From positions 22,823,689-22,887,688 of the forward strand of contig VZDJ01004378.1 in NCBI GenBank assembly GCA_008694505.1: DNA of 64,000 bases. Reading direction: 5' to 3'. Below are positions 38,872 through 50,768 of the stretch, piece by piece (the first letter of the stretch is position 1; every line of letters begins with the position of its first letter). This stretch comes from Cyanoderma ruficeps (Eukaryota; Chordata; Aves; Passeriformes; Timaliidae). Under the pieces are notes generated by a model that did no database searches, was not told the DNA's origin, and worked only from the letters and a program-made list of their open reading frames with translations. Made by a program: the position numbers and the translations under genes.

Positions 38872-41800
38872 CCCACAGATCTGTGCTCAATTCTGTATGG
38901 AAGAAACACTGTTGATAATTGTTTTAAACAATAGTGCAAAATGACTGTCACTCATTGAAAAGCCCCTTGAAGTTTTTAACCTTCCTTTTTTGCCTGGTAT
39001 GGACACTTTGTTTTTAATTGAGATGCACTCCTTCCCTATTAGAGCACTTTCCTCATGTCTGTCTTTTTCTTGATACCTTTATAATCCCCATAAACTAAAA
39101 AAAAAGTAAAAGAATCAAAATCAAATCCCCTCCCAGACTCCATTTCTCCTCTGATCTCTAAGTAGGTAAGTAAAAAAAAAAATTATCTCATCTTCATTGT
39201 ATGTGCTGAAAGTTTGCATCTTTACATAGATGATAAGGCCCCTTTGGCATTTTTTCTGCTAGTGATACTAATTAGGGTGAAATGTCCAACTCTTTGAAAT
39301 ATTTTCCTAGTGATCTCAATCCATCTTGTATTAATAGGGTTTCAAACTTTATGGGTGGTATTGTTTTCTTAGATTTCCTAAGGAGCTTTCAGGTAAATCT
39401 TACTGGCAGCAGACTGTTGCATAAACTGTAGATAAGCACTTTAAAGAAACTGTACTCATAAACCATAGGTAGTTGTTTAGATCTTATGTCAACATACTTT
39501 ATTTGTCCTGTTACATTTTTAAGCTGAAACCTTAAGTAAAGTCCATTTTCAAAAAAATCCATTTCTGTCAGCTACTTTGTTAACAGAGGTGGAGTAGGAT
39601 AATTTGCACTTGTTCTACTAAATAAAAATATGGAAGATGTATGTTCTGACCCATTTAAAACTGCAGAAGTATGGTGAGGTCCACAAACTTGATTTTTGTC
39701 ACAACTATGCCATGAGGGATAGTCCTCAATCGTCTTGTTAGACATTAATGACAATCTAGGTGAGAACAGCCATTTTGCCATTTAAAACACTAGTTGTGCT
39801 GTTTTGATCCATGTGTAACTCTCAGTAGTTAAATTCTTCCAGGCTGTGGCTCAAAGAGAATCAAGTGTCTCCTGGATATCTTTGCACTATCTCTACATTA
39901 TGTAGCTTTATAGGAGAAGGAAGTGATCTGCAGAGACAGATTTGATCAGGACTTGGAAGAAATGAAGAGATGTTACTTTTAATTGCTAGATTTATTCATG
40001 TTTTCTGTGCCTTCTGTAATCAAAGAGTTTCTTCCACTTACTGTAGCTCTTGTACCATCATCCCAGCTTTGCTTTCCCACTGATTACTCTGTACTTCCAT
40101 CTGTTGAAAGGATGTAAATATTACAATCCTATATTAGCCTTAAAACTTACTAAGTTTTCCATAACTCACTGAAAGTTTTAAAAACCTGTATTTTTCTATT
40201 GGTTTAAAACCTGTATTTCCCTTAGTCCTCCACATATTTTTGTGGAGGGAGATCTCTGGAGATAGGAATCAAATTAGAGTGGAACAAGTTCTCTGCATAT
40301 TGTACATCTTCAGTATTTAGGATATTGACTGTAATAGCATATTTATGATTGGCTTAATTTGTTTCTTGTTTAGTCACTGGCTGTTGAAGTTTTCAAATAC
40401 ATGCTATTAAATTTGGGAAACTGAGGTGATATTAGGTCAGGTATAAGAATTTTCTGATCTTTAAGAGAAGCTTGGCTCAAAATCTTTTCTTTACATAGGC
40501 TAAGAAGACATTCATAAAAGAACTAGGGAAGGAAAAGAGGACAGGAGAAGGCCATGAAGACACAATCCTGAAATGCAATAAAGATGCAAGTGAATGAATA
40601 AAGAATTTCTGAATTCTCTTATCTGCCATAAATGGTCTATTTCCCATTTGCTGATGTGCAACAGTTCACAAGTTTAAAAGCTCCCAATATTTGAAAAAAG
40701 TAAAGACAAAGGACCATTTGTAATTCTTTAGAAGGACATAGCAATAAATAACTGTAAGTCTAAGAAGCACAGTTCATGCTCAAATTTGATTGCTTGGCTT
40801 ACATTCTTTTAATGATTTTCAACTATTTACTTAGCTGTCAATATTAAATTTTAAAATTCTATTCTTTGAATTATGGTTTTGGTGATTTTAAAATTGTAGC
40901 CTGTAGTCTATTAAAGGTAATTTAAAAATAAAATCATTTGTCAGTTATCTTGGATTTCCTTTAGATCATAAAACACTTGATAAATGTTTGGAGTTATTCC
41001 TAAAAAAAATTGGAAAACTCCCTCACAAAGCAGTAACATGCTCATTACAAGAAATTGACAACAGTGGTCAAGCATGTAATGTAAAACCAGTCTATTCAGA
41101 TGTTAAGTAGTGTCTGTCTGAAGCTTTGCCTACAGCAAATACCATTGTACACAACTGTAAAGATATGATAGCCTGTGTGAAAACAAAAGATATTCTTCAA
41201 AAATAAGTAAACTGCGTCGCATATTTCAGACTTATGAAATTATCAGCTTCACTTTGGCTACACAGTAATAAAAGATTGTTTAAAAGGCTGTTAGTAAGGA
41301 AATTATCTTTATGCAACACGTGCCAAGTATTTAGACTATTCTGGCTGCTAGGCTATTTGCCTGTATTGATGAAGGCAATTTCCCTGATCTTTTATCAGTC
41401 AGATTAATACTTAACATTTTTTACATTTAATATTATATAAAACTTCTGAGTTCAATGAAACTGAAAACACCATTCCATATACTCAATGGTTTATGAAATG
41501 GATGCCTTGCTATATGGAAACTCTGGCCAATTGTACATGATTTAAAGAAGATAAGTACAGATAATATTTTTTGCTTTATTTGTGCTCAGTCATGCTGGGG
41601 TGAGGGACAAGAGACTTGATTGGTATAGACTTTTGCAAGTTAATATTTGCTAATTTTATACTCTGTTTTGCCAGTTTACAATGAACTGCTGCCTATGTAT
41701 GGTGTGTAGTTATATCCCGAGGTTACTGATGGTAAAAAGGGTTTATCAGCATATCTATTCATAAAACATGCGGTCAGAGTTTAAAATAACAATTCATTTC

Positions 41801-42565
41801 TATTTCATTTAACAAATGAAAAATTTGTTTCACCTTAATTCTAAAGCAATGCATGTTTAAAAAATAAAATGAAAATATTGTTTTTGAAAAATAGACTAAC
41901 ATACAGTTTCAAAACATGATAAATGCCATTGGTAATTAATAATTATAGATCCAGTTCTCAATTTTCATTCTATCTGCCCCAAAATGGACAAATACAGGCC
42001 AAATGGAGATGGACTGAATAGGTTCAGAATAGTATTTTTAATAAATACTTAATAAATACATTATATATATTAAATAAAAATACTACTATGTATCAAATAA
42101 ATAAACTACCAATTCTGTGGGATGTTTTATTCACTTTTCTGCTTGGGAAGGGAAGGGTAGGGAAGCCTGAATGATACTAATCAGTGTCTAAGCAGGGTTT
42201 CTTAATGCAGCCTTTGACTCTGCAAAATCTGCATGGAATCCCAGTGGGTCCTCTGAAGGCACACTCAGCCAGAAAACTTTGAACAAGAGAGTTCCTGAAA
42301 GAGAGGAGAAAATAATGTTTCCAGTGACACATGTAGTTACCTTTTGATATGTAGAGAGTTGGTTTCTATCCCTACAATTATGTCATTCTTATAAGGATAA
42401 AATTTTGCCTCAATTCCTGGATTTCCAGCATTACAGTCTAAAATAACAGTTGCAATTTCTGTTGCATACATTCTTTGTTTCAGAAAGAATACCACAAAGG
42501 AATTATCTGGCAGTCAGTAGAATATGCTTTGTCTTTTTGTTTGCTGAATTAGAAAAGCTCTATTG
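38872..42565. other. AT-rich DNA, no supported gene
   Basis: No CR1 or LTR hallmark. Around 41.18-41.42 kb is a stretch dense in transcription-factor-like words, including CACGTG within ACACGTGCC. 42.03-42.11 kb is a TAAATA-rich simple tract. Confidence 0.6.
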
Positions 42566-42620
42566 TGTGGCAATCCCTAGACTATCCACAGAGAATGATT
42601 CACTCCCTTGGAGAGCAGAC

Positions 42621-42824
42621 AGCTCCTAGACTGCCTCAATTCATAGTCACACCCCTTTGGGAAGCCCCCTTGGGATACTTCCTTGTAGCTCAGGGTGACC
42701 AAAAGTGCTCCAACCCATGTGCAGTCCCCTAGGCTGTCTCAGTTCACAGGGACTCTCCTTTGGGAAGTCCCTTTGAGAGTTTTCTGGTCGCTCAAGGTGA
42801 GAAAAAAAAATACTTCAACCCATG
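42621..42824 (+). repeat. ~100-bp tandem duplication in LTR U3
   Basis: Copies at 42621-42719 and 42723-42824 align throughout. Shared blocks are TCCCCTAG/CTCCTAG, CTTTGGGAAG, CTCAGGGTGA/CTCAAGGTGA and the common end CAACCCATG. A partial third copy precedes them (about 42576-42615). The copies have diverged noticeably, so the duplication is old relative to insertion or belongs to the family. Enhancer-type U3 duplications are known in retroviral LTRs; function here is inferred. Confidence 0.82.
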
Positions 42825-42859
42825 AGCCTTTGCAGATTTATGTTAATGTTTCATGCCCC

Positions 42860-43051
42860 ATTGGTTATTCCCTTTGTTCCTGGTTTTTACTCCTCCTGAT
42901 TAGTTCTTTTTGGCTCCTTCCCCTGATTGGTCCCTTTCCCAATTCCTTGCCCCATTGGCCAATTTGTGAAACCCCGCCCCTGGCAACCCCATATAATCCT
43001 TCTCCCCCAGGAAAATTGGGCTGCTTTTCCCTCCAGACCTCATGGAATAAA
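42860..43051 (+). promoter_or_regulatory. LTR promoter and polyadenylation module
   Basis: The ordered elements are three ATTGG boxes, a GC box (CCCCGCCCC, Sp1-type), ATATAA and AATAAA. The order and spacing are those of a polymerase II LTR promoter, with transcription expected to begin about 25-30 bp after the ATATAA. Whether it is active cannot be read from sequence. Confidence 0.65.
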
Positions 43052-43157
43052 GAAGCATTTCTGGAGATCGGGAAAACCCCGTCTCGCTGCTTTTGCTTCT
43101 GCGTCACCCTGGGTGGCAAATGCAGCTCTGCTGCTCAGTCAGCCTCCCAAAGAGGAA

Positions 43158-43254
43158 ATCACTCTGCACTTGAGAGTGCACTAAATAGCTGATCACTCTA
43201 CACCTAGGGGTGCACAAAGAGCTAATCCCTCTGTGCCTGAGGGAGGGTGCCTGT
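43158..43254 (+). repeat. Three-unit ~33-bp tandem repeat in LTR U5
   Basis: Units at 43158-43191, 43192-43224 and 43225-43254 each start ATC(A/C)CTCT and contain a GTGC or GGTGC core near the end. The third unit is the most diverged. The array lies downstream of the polyadenylation signal and so within R/U5. Confidence 0.8.
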
Positions 43255-44235
43255 CCCGTCAATATAGGTGTCCTTTTAAAGAGGCTTTTGATGAGGAAGG
43301 TCGCGGCACCTTCACCACCGGACCGCATTTTGAGACTATTGTATACCTAACCTCATCACACTTTACTGGTATTACACCTCCTGTACTCAGATAAAAACAA
43401 TTTTTTTGAACAGAAGAATAGTTGACAAGCTCACCGTTCTCATTTCTGTTCTGCTGCTGACATACAACAATCTGGGATAAATGATGAAAAAAATAAAAGG
43501 AACACCCAAGCAGATCTCAGCTGCTAAGGAGTTCTAAGAAGTTCATTCAGTTTTAATAGCAGCTTTGTAGAAGTGAGTGGTACACAGGGTAGCTGTTGTG
43601 TTCATGTTGATATAATTATGAGAGTCTGACATTGATTCCCCACTCCATAAAGAGCAGTGCCACTGTGTTTTGTCTGCATTTCCCATTGTGAAAATCTGTG
43701 TTTGAATGAGATTTTTTTTCCCACATCAAAAAAAGTTACAGAATACTTCATGTGGTTTATTAATAGAAGCCACAATCTATGAGGCTTTATTTTACAAATT
43801 TGTAGTAAAAAGACATTAATTAAGATGTAAATAATGAAATCTGCATCTGCTGTTTAGCAAAGACATTTATTTATACTCCCTCAATTAAGAACAAAACTCA
43901 CAATTTGAGGATTTTTTGTTATTTTATCTGGGTAAAAAGAAGATAATTTTGCAATATAATGAAAATCATGACCTTATTAAGAATAAACTCATTACTGTGA
44001 AAGTGCTGGTTGGCTCCACAAGCCTTGATCCACCACTAAACATTTCCAAATATTCAGTTCATTATCATCCTTTTAAAAGAAGAAATCTTACTCTGTTAAT
44101 TAATGTACTTCTTATGTATAGTGACTTCATCTAAAAACAAGCAAACAACACACCCTATTGCCTGCTACTTAGAATCTCTGTTGAATATTGATGATGTTGA
44201 CAGGCCCACGAAGGTGATCTTTTATCAATTCTATA

Positions 44236-44325
44236 TGATGATTTATTTTTGGGGTTTTTTTGTTTGTTTGTTTGGTGGTTTTGGTTTTGGTTATTTTATT
44301 TGTTTGGGTTTTTTTAATTTTTATT
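44236..44325. repeat. T/G-rich low-complexity tract
   Basis: GTTTGTTTGTTTGG and GGTTTTGG-type units with almost no A or C. It is the complement of the A/C-rich tracts seen elsewhere in the window. Confidence 0.85.
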
Positions 44326-44453
44326 TCCTTATTGATGACCCTTCCAGACATGTACTTAGTTTACTTTATTTTCCCTCCTCTGATAGCATTATCGTTTTGG
44401 GGGACTACTGGGCAGAGAAACTTTTATTTTACAGAGGGAATAGTGTTAATAAA

Positions 44454-44500
44454 CCCTCCCTTCCCTCCCTTCCTTCCTCCCTCTTCCCCTCCCCCTCGGC
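44454..44500 (-). other. Polypyrimidine tract with minus-strand G-quadruplex motif
   Basis: CCCTCCCTTCCCTCCC at 44454-44469 gives on the minus strand four G3 tracts with loops of 1, 2 and 1 bases, a compact canonical G4 motif. A further CT-only run (TTCCTTCCTCCCTC and C-rich words) extends to about 44498. It could form G4 or triplex DNA. No gene is adjacent. Confidence 0.7.
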
Positions 44501-45569
44501 CAACAAAGCAAAACAAAACCACAGCCTCTTCTGGACTTTGCTCTCCAACTCTGTCCATAGTCACTAGCTGGCCATGATTGTGTTATTCTTACAGAGGGTC
44601 CTTGTTTTTGTAATTCTAGCTTTGTTATTGCTTTGCCTTTTCTATTGGAAGATCTTTCCAAAAATTATACAGTGCTCATTCATTAGTCTTCATCTCTCTT
44701 TGGGGAAGTTTTCTGTTGGTGTTGGCTCTACATGCACCTTTATAAAATTTTCCTCTAGTGTTGTATCTTCACTGCTCACAGCCCAGTTGACTGCCATTTC
44801 ATTGCAGTGCCTTTTCCTACATACAAAAAGTTATTCAGTTATTTAGCACAAACACCTAAGAGAGATTAAACTTTACACTGTGATGTGCTGCTAATTATTC
44901 TAATAAATAGGCTTTCCAAAGCATAGAATCCTGTAAGCCTTTTTTATTTTTCAAGGAACAGTTCTTTTTCCTTGGCTTATTTAGAAACTGGCTGATGAGT
45001 TTGCTGGACTATTGAACATAGAACTGTTTCTGGGACCATCTTGAGGACAGGTGGCTGGGAGGCTAGTGACGCATCCTTATATTATCCTGAGTGATTTTAT
45101 CTTTCTGATAATATTGTTATCTGAGGAATTTTTAAATGGTTTTATATGGGCAATTAAGGCCCTATAATTCCACTGTTGAGATAGCATCCAGTTTAAAGTG
45201 TAGACCTGATACTACAGATATACTATTCCTTGATCTTTGCTTTGGTTTTTGGGGATTTTTTCTCCCACTATGATACAAGGACTAAATCCATGCAGTCAGC
45301 AAATAACGTCAGGCTACAGCAGATAAAGTTCTCTTTCTTTGTAGTTTTCAATGGACTTGGAGAAAACCCACAAAAACATAACTACAAACAAAATATTGAC
45401 CACATGGGTGTTTAAATTATGGCTTGAGTGGAAAGCATATTTATGTTTCCTTTCTAGGTTTAGCTCTGACCACCTTTTACAACACAGCAAGATTAAGGTA
45501 ATTGACTTGGCATCTGCTAAAGGGTTTACTCAGTTGTAAATCAACAGCGGTAAGATACTTGAACATATA

Positions 45570-45610
45570 CCAACAAAAAACCCCAACTAACCAAAACAAA
45601 CAAAGCCCCC
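45570..45610. repeat. A/C-rich low-complexity tract
   Basis: CAACAAAAAACCCC and AACCAAAACAAAC units, T-poor, with the same asymmetric composition as the tract at 30.9 kb. Confidence 0.8.
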
Positions 45611-47043
45611 TCTAAATCCTGCAAGTATTTCTTTATTTAGGAATAAAGAATTAAAAAATATTATTTCCAACATACAAGGATATAGTTGAATTCTGTGGAT
45701 TACATATGATTAATATTTCAGTACTGTCAACATTACTGATCATGACTGAAAGCTGAAAAAACTATGACAAAATTAACTACTCCAACCTAAAGAGGAGCAA
45801 TGAGACAAAGATTTTCTTTTCTTGCATATAGTAACTCCCTCTAAAATCACACTGAACTGACACAGAGTGAAGAATAATTGATATAAGGAACAGAGAAAGA
45901 AAAGCACAGTTGAGAGAACTGTACTTTGAGTGACTTGCTTCTAGAACATCTGGCATTATTTTTTGGTATTATTAACAAGCAGTTATATAACTTGAAATGA
46001 GGTATGTGACTATTAACAACACATATATCCTTAAATATGTCTTATGGCAGATATATTTAAATTTATTACTTACATTATTGACAATGTTTTCCACTGAAAA
46101 TATTAATAAACTCAACTGTTATCAAACTGTTGTTCAGAAATAGTACTTTGGCAGTACATTAGAAGATGCTGTAAAGGACAAAATTTCTGTACTTATCACA
46201 CTAATTGCTTCCTATTTGGGCTGTCTGTCATAGAGTTATCTCCCAAATTATGTAGTAGTGAAAGATTACTGTGTTAGCAAGTTAGTGTAGCAGCCCTTTT
46301 TTATTTTTTTTTCCCTTTTTAAAACTACATGAAATTATGGGTCAGACAAAGTTTAAGCATTGCTTGAATTGCTGCTAGAAATTAAAATGTTCTAACTTTC
46401 CAAAGTATGGTTGGCTGTAAATCCTATATATGTTCTGCTCCCTGATGTAGAGTTTTCCCTGTATATATACTTTCTAGTTTTAAATAAGCAGTATATTAAA
46501 CTATTATTTTAATGGAAGCTATTATAGCTTTGGAACTTAAGGGAAATTAAATGTATAATTTAACTGTATGGATAGCACTAGCAAATCATCTGCCTCCCTG
46601 AAAAAGCAGTTACAAATTATTACCAATTTAGGGCAGATGAAGGAGCTACTTAATGTTGACTTCTGTTATTTCTAAAAGCCAACAAAATATTTCAAGCTTA
46701 TAGGGGGTTATTATGAATCACTAGTCATAGTAAAAATTCAAGTCTTTAATTTTAAATTTCTGACACAATTGTTCCACAATCTGCAATTCAGCTTTATTTA
46801 CACTAGTCCACTCCTAACAGCTGCTGACACCATCCTCAATATGATGCAAATTAAGCTAACCTCTCAAAGACATATTTCTGAAACTAGTCCTAGGGGGAAA
46901 AAAAAATCTTATTTTAGATATGCTCTAAATTCCAGAATGTGGCATTTGCTGATAATTCATCCATGGTATATATATTTGCATATATATATTTGCCTATATA
47001 TACTGCCAGATTCCTTGTTGAATCACACTAATTTTGTCCAGAT

Positions 47044-47100
47044 TAAAAAAATAAAAATAAAAACTAAAACGCCCAACAAAAAACCCAAACAAAATCAATT
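47044..47100. repeat. A/C-rich low-complexity tract
   Basis: An AAAATAAAAATAAAAAC run passes into CCCAACAAAAAACCC units, again nearly free of G and poor in T. Confidence 0.8.
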
Positions 47101-47542
47101 CAATAAAGATATATCAGCCTAAGATATCTAGGCAAAAGTGGCTTATAAGTGGGCCAGCCTGAATTCAGACCACAAGAGTAGTATCCTCTCTGTTTCCTTC
47201 AAAATCTACATTAGCTATTTGCATGTATACCTATTTGACTCTCTGGTAACCCTACCTGAGGAAAACTGTTCTCAAAACTGGTTAGGAGATACTAGCTAAG
47301 TGTACCAGCCTTACTGCACAGACACTCCAGGAGATCAGTAAAGAAAACTCAAACCCAAGCGTTCCGATTTAATTGAATTCTGTGCATAAAAGTGAAGCTT
47401 CTACACAGACCTGAACCTTTGAACAGGGTGGTGTGTCACTGTCTGTTTGTTGAAGGGCACTCACAAAGTTTTCTCAGGCTGGGTGGGAATGAAACTCCCT
47501 GCAAATCTGTTCTGCTAAACTCATATAGGCAGCTGACCACTT

Positions 47543-48195
47543 AGAATCACAGAATCAACTAGGTTGGAAAAGAACTTCGACATCATCGAGTCCCACCTAT
47601 GACATTACACCACCTCGTCAACCAGATCATAGTAACTGAGTGCCACAAACACCTCCAGGGACAGCGACTCGATCACCACCTTGGGCAGCCCATTCCAATG
47701 TCTCATCATCCCTTCTCCAAAGAAATTCCTCCTAACGTCTAACTTCATCATTCCTGGCATGACTTAAGACTATGTTGTCTCATATTGCTACTTGTTACCT
47801 GGGAGAAGAGCCCAATCCCCACCTAGATACAACCTCCTTTCAGGGAGTTATAGAGTGATAGGGTCTCCCCACAGTCTCACTTACTCCAGGCTAAATACCC
47901 CATCAGCTGCTTCTCATTAGACTTGTGCTGCAGCCCCTTTCCTGGGTCCCTTGTCCTTCTCTGGACTCACTCCAGCACCTGAATGTCCTTCTTGAAGTGA
48001 GTAGGACGGAGCTGGACACAGCACTCAGGGTGCAGCCTCATCAGTGCAGAGTACCAGAGGACAATCCCTGCCCTGCTCCTGCTGGCCACACTATTGCTGA
48101 TCCAGGCCAGGATGCCGTTGGCCTTCTTGGCCACTGGGCACAGCTGGCTCATGTTCAGCTGCTGTTGACCAGCACCCTTACATCGACACACAGTG
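47543..48195 (-). mobile_element. CR1 LINE, 5'-truncated, minus strand
   Basis: The copy opens with the reversed CR1 terminus AGAATCACAGAATCAACTAG, then GGTTGGAAAAG. It proceeds through CACCTCCAGGGACAGCGACT, CCATTCCAATGTCTC and TTCCTCCTAACGTCTAACTT to the segment encoding the C-terminal reverse-transcriptase part. On the minus strand at about 47967-48150 a short frame still reads like the CR1 polyprotein end. The right (5') boundary is approximate. No intact ORF remains. Confidence 0.93.
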
Positions 48196-50137
48196 CCTGC
48201 TCCTACTGTCCTGAACAGCATGCTGAAACACCTGAGTCTACAGGAATAGTTTCTACTGACTGTTTACTAGTACCTCATCTCTGCTTTGGACTATGTAAGC
48301 TGAGTCATATCACCGGAATAAAAATCTAATTTATTGTTCAACAATTAGGCCTATAATAATGTAAACATAAACACAAATCTCTCTGTTTTTGGTCTGTTTT
48401 CCTCTAAAGGACCTATTTCTGACATTCATTAAATAACAATAACTGAAAATTAATTTCATATCAGCATGCATTTGGATGGGAAAATCTTTATTGTCTGGTC
48501 CTAAATAAAGTTATTAAGGCATCAAATGAAGCTGACTCTCTTCCTGCTTTTTGGTGAACAGATGCACAGAACAAGGGAAATCAAGTACATAAATTAGCAC
48601 ATCAGATGTGAATGTTTTTTTAGTAGCCCAGAATTCCTTAGGTAAGTATTTTATGCAAGTACCAGGCTTTTGGGGGGAGGTGGAGAGGATATGGTTTTTT
48701 TTTGACTCTAGATAATTAAACTAATCCAAAACCTTCTAATTCCTCTGTGATCCTTGCAAAATTTAGAATTATGCATAGAGGAAATTAACAAATGAATATC
48801 AAATTAATTTTGATAGGTAAAGGAAAGGAAATTTCTTAAGTATTTCTTTATTTTGGATAAAGTTAATTATGCAAGAGGAAACCCAGTCTCCATAGGGAAA
48901 TATTTTCAATACATTCCTTTTGATATAAACGAGGCTAGAAGTAGAAGTAGAATATCATTCTGTAAGACAAGGGCCAGGGTCAAACACTTGAGGGCTAAGA
49001 ACAGTTTCTACTCGAAACTGAGATCTTATAATTTGGAAAGAGAGAAAGACAAAACCTCAAATTATTAGTTGACCATGAGCTACCAGTGCACTGTGTCTGG
49101 AAAAAATGCAAATTAGATATCTTAAAGTGCATCAAACATGGGTTTTTTTCAGCAGTGATAAGATTTTCATGTTGAGAGACATTGATGAAGCATATACAGG
49201 ACTGATCAGAGGGATAAAGATGAGGTAATAGAGAATGATTTTGTATAGGTTTACTTAAATTTTTGCTTTCCTGTGGGAAACACAAAAGAGTGACAAGGGA
49301 GAATCTGAAAGTTTTCCTGAGAGCTTACCTTCACATGTCTAAATGGATTACACAATTGTGATCTTGAATGGAATGGGATTGCAAGGACACTGAATGTCTG
49401 GAACTGTGGTTGTTTTTGTTTCTACCCAAAACTAAGAAGCACAGGAACAGACTGTGAGTAGTGTTCCTGCATAACTCAGATATCATATACATTTCTTTAT
49501 TCATGACAGAATTTTATGTGGGATACATGAAAGAAACAGATGTTCTGAAGATTAGCAAGGTGCACTGGAAACAGTCACTTCATAATACTTTCTATGACAG
49601 AACATGTACACAGACTTATCACTAAAGGACCCAGCAAACTATGCATACCGACTCCAAAACTGAGACACTATTTTCCAATTCATATATTATTAGGGGTATT
49701 AATTGTCCTGTGGAGAAAAAAATATCTGGAAGGTAGAAAAAAGAAGCACAGGATACAAAGAGACAGAAAGAGTAGTACAGAAGAGAAGGAATAGAATAGA
49801 CAATATTTTTCTTCAAACTAGGTAAAAATTTTTGGGGTAATATAATGTATAGATAACTTATCTGAAATAAGGGAATGAGTTCATTTTCTTTCAGTAAACA
49901 ACATTTTAAGTCAGGACTGCCCTGCTTCCAGATCTCTCAAAAATCTTTTATAAAGCTATCATGTATCCATGCAATATTCATATAACAAACTAGGGATATA
50001 TGTGGTTAAGATGCTCTGGGATGTACCCAAATGCAGAAGAAATTCCTTTTCCAGTTCTCTTAAATACAAAACTTATGTGAAAAGAGTAGAACATCACTTT
50101 CCTCTTATATGAGGGAAAAAATTACAGCTCACCATTT
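48196..50137. other. AT-rich DNA, no supported gene
   Basis: Open frames are short (at most 96 codons), with no repeat signature recognised. Confidence 0.6.
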
Positions 50138-50291
50138 CTGCCCAGAGTTGTGGGTGTCCCATTCCAGGAAGTGTTCAAACCATGTTGGATGGAGTTCTGA
50201 GTGACCTGATCTAGTGAAAAGTCTCTGCCCACAGCAGGGGACTAGTTCTTTAAGGTCCCTGTCAACCCAAGACACTCTGTGATTCTATGAT
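50138..50291 (+). mobile_element. CR1 LINE 3' end fragment
   Basis: About 150 bp of the CR1 3' region: CTGCCCAGAGTTGTGGG, then GACCTGATCTAGTGAAAAG, GGTCCCTGTCAACCCAA and the terminal GTGATTCTATGATT. Only the extreme 3' end was copied, as is usual for CR1 because reverse transcription starts at the 3' end and stops early. Confidence 0.92.
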
Positions 50292-50768
50292 TGCTTTGAT
50301 TTTATTGCAGATTCTCTGAAAGTAGAAATTAATGTCAAAAAGCGGTTTGTTGTTGGGTTTTTTAATCCTCTCTTGAAAATATTTCCTCCTTCCATTGAAA
50401 ATAACCCATAACAATAGAAATGGTTTTAGTTGTGCATATTCTAGACTGAGACGTATTTTTGACATCTTGGTTTTGTTAGTAATATATAAACTTAGAAACT
50501 AAAAATGTCAGAAGCTGAGGAGAGGACAGAGCAAATAAAAACAAACTGTAAAATCTATTGTCCCGGACTGAATGTCCAATATGAAACATATTCTGGAAAG
50601 AACTACAAAGAGAATACTTAGCTGTTTAGCTATGGGAAAAAAATTGTAGCCTTATGGAATATAAATACTGTGCTGAAAAAGTATAATCTGGTTCACATCT
50701 AATACTAGAAGCTATAGAGACACAGTAGATGGCTATATGCGTTCAAGGATTGGGTCTACTGAGATGCC
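50292..50768. other. AT-rich DNA, nothing recognised
   Basis: No gene or repeat family was seen between the CR1 fragment and the LTR to its right. Confidence 0.6.

Larger units (their letters stand above)
42566..43335 (+). mobile_element. ERV LTR with legible promoter and duplicated modules
   Basis: U3 carries three ATTGG (inverse CCAAT) boxes at 42860-42864, 42926-42930 and 42954-42958. They are followed by a CCCCGCCCC GC box at 42972-42980, ATATAA at 42991-42996 and AATAAA at 43046-43051. The short TATA-to-polyadenylation spacing fits a compact R region. The left end reads TGTGG. The right end is either CCGCA at 43327, which mirrors TGTGG with one mismatch, or 43335. CTATTG occurs just before the left end (42560-42565) and at 43336-43341, a candidate 6-bp target duplication. 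Long open frames across it (165 codons) are incidental. No gag-pol-env follows. Confidence 0.8.
43336..47542. other. AT-rich DNA with low-complexity tracts, no supported gene
   Basis: It includes a T/G-rich tract (44236-44325), a polypyrimidine and G-quadruplex-type run (44454-44500) and two A/C-rich tracts (45570-45610, 47044-47100). A 154-codon plus-strand frame at 44103-44567 crosses the T/G and pyrimidine tracts and is a composition artefact. Confidence 0.65.

Noticed and set aside
42695..43192. 165-codon plus-strand open frame
   Set aside because: It lies entirely within an LTR and crosses the promoter and polyadenylation signals. The opposite strand is also open over part of it.
44103..44567. 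154-codon open frame with hydrophobic, membrane-like composition
   Set aside because: The hydrophobicity comes from the T/G-rich low-complexity tract, and the Pro/Ser tail from the CT tract. There is no domain or start context.
47925..48329. 134-codon plus-strand open frame
   Set aside because: It is the antisense of the CR1 reverse-transcriptase end.
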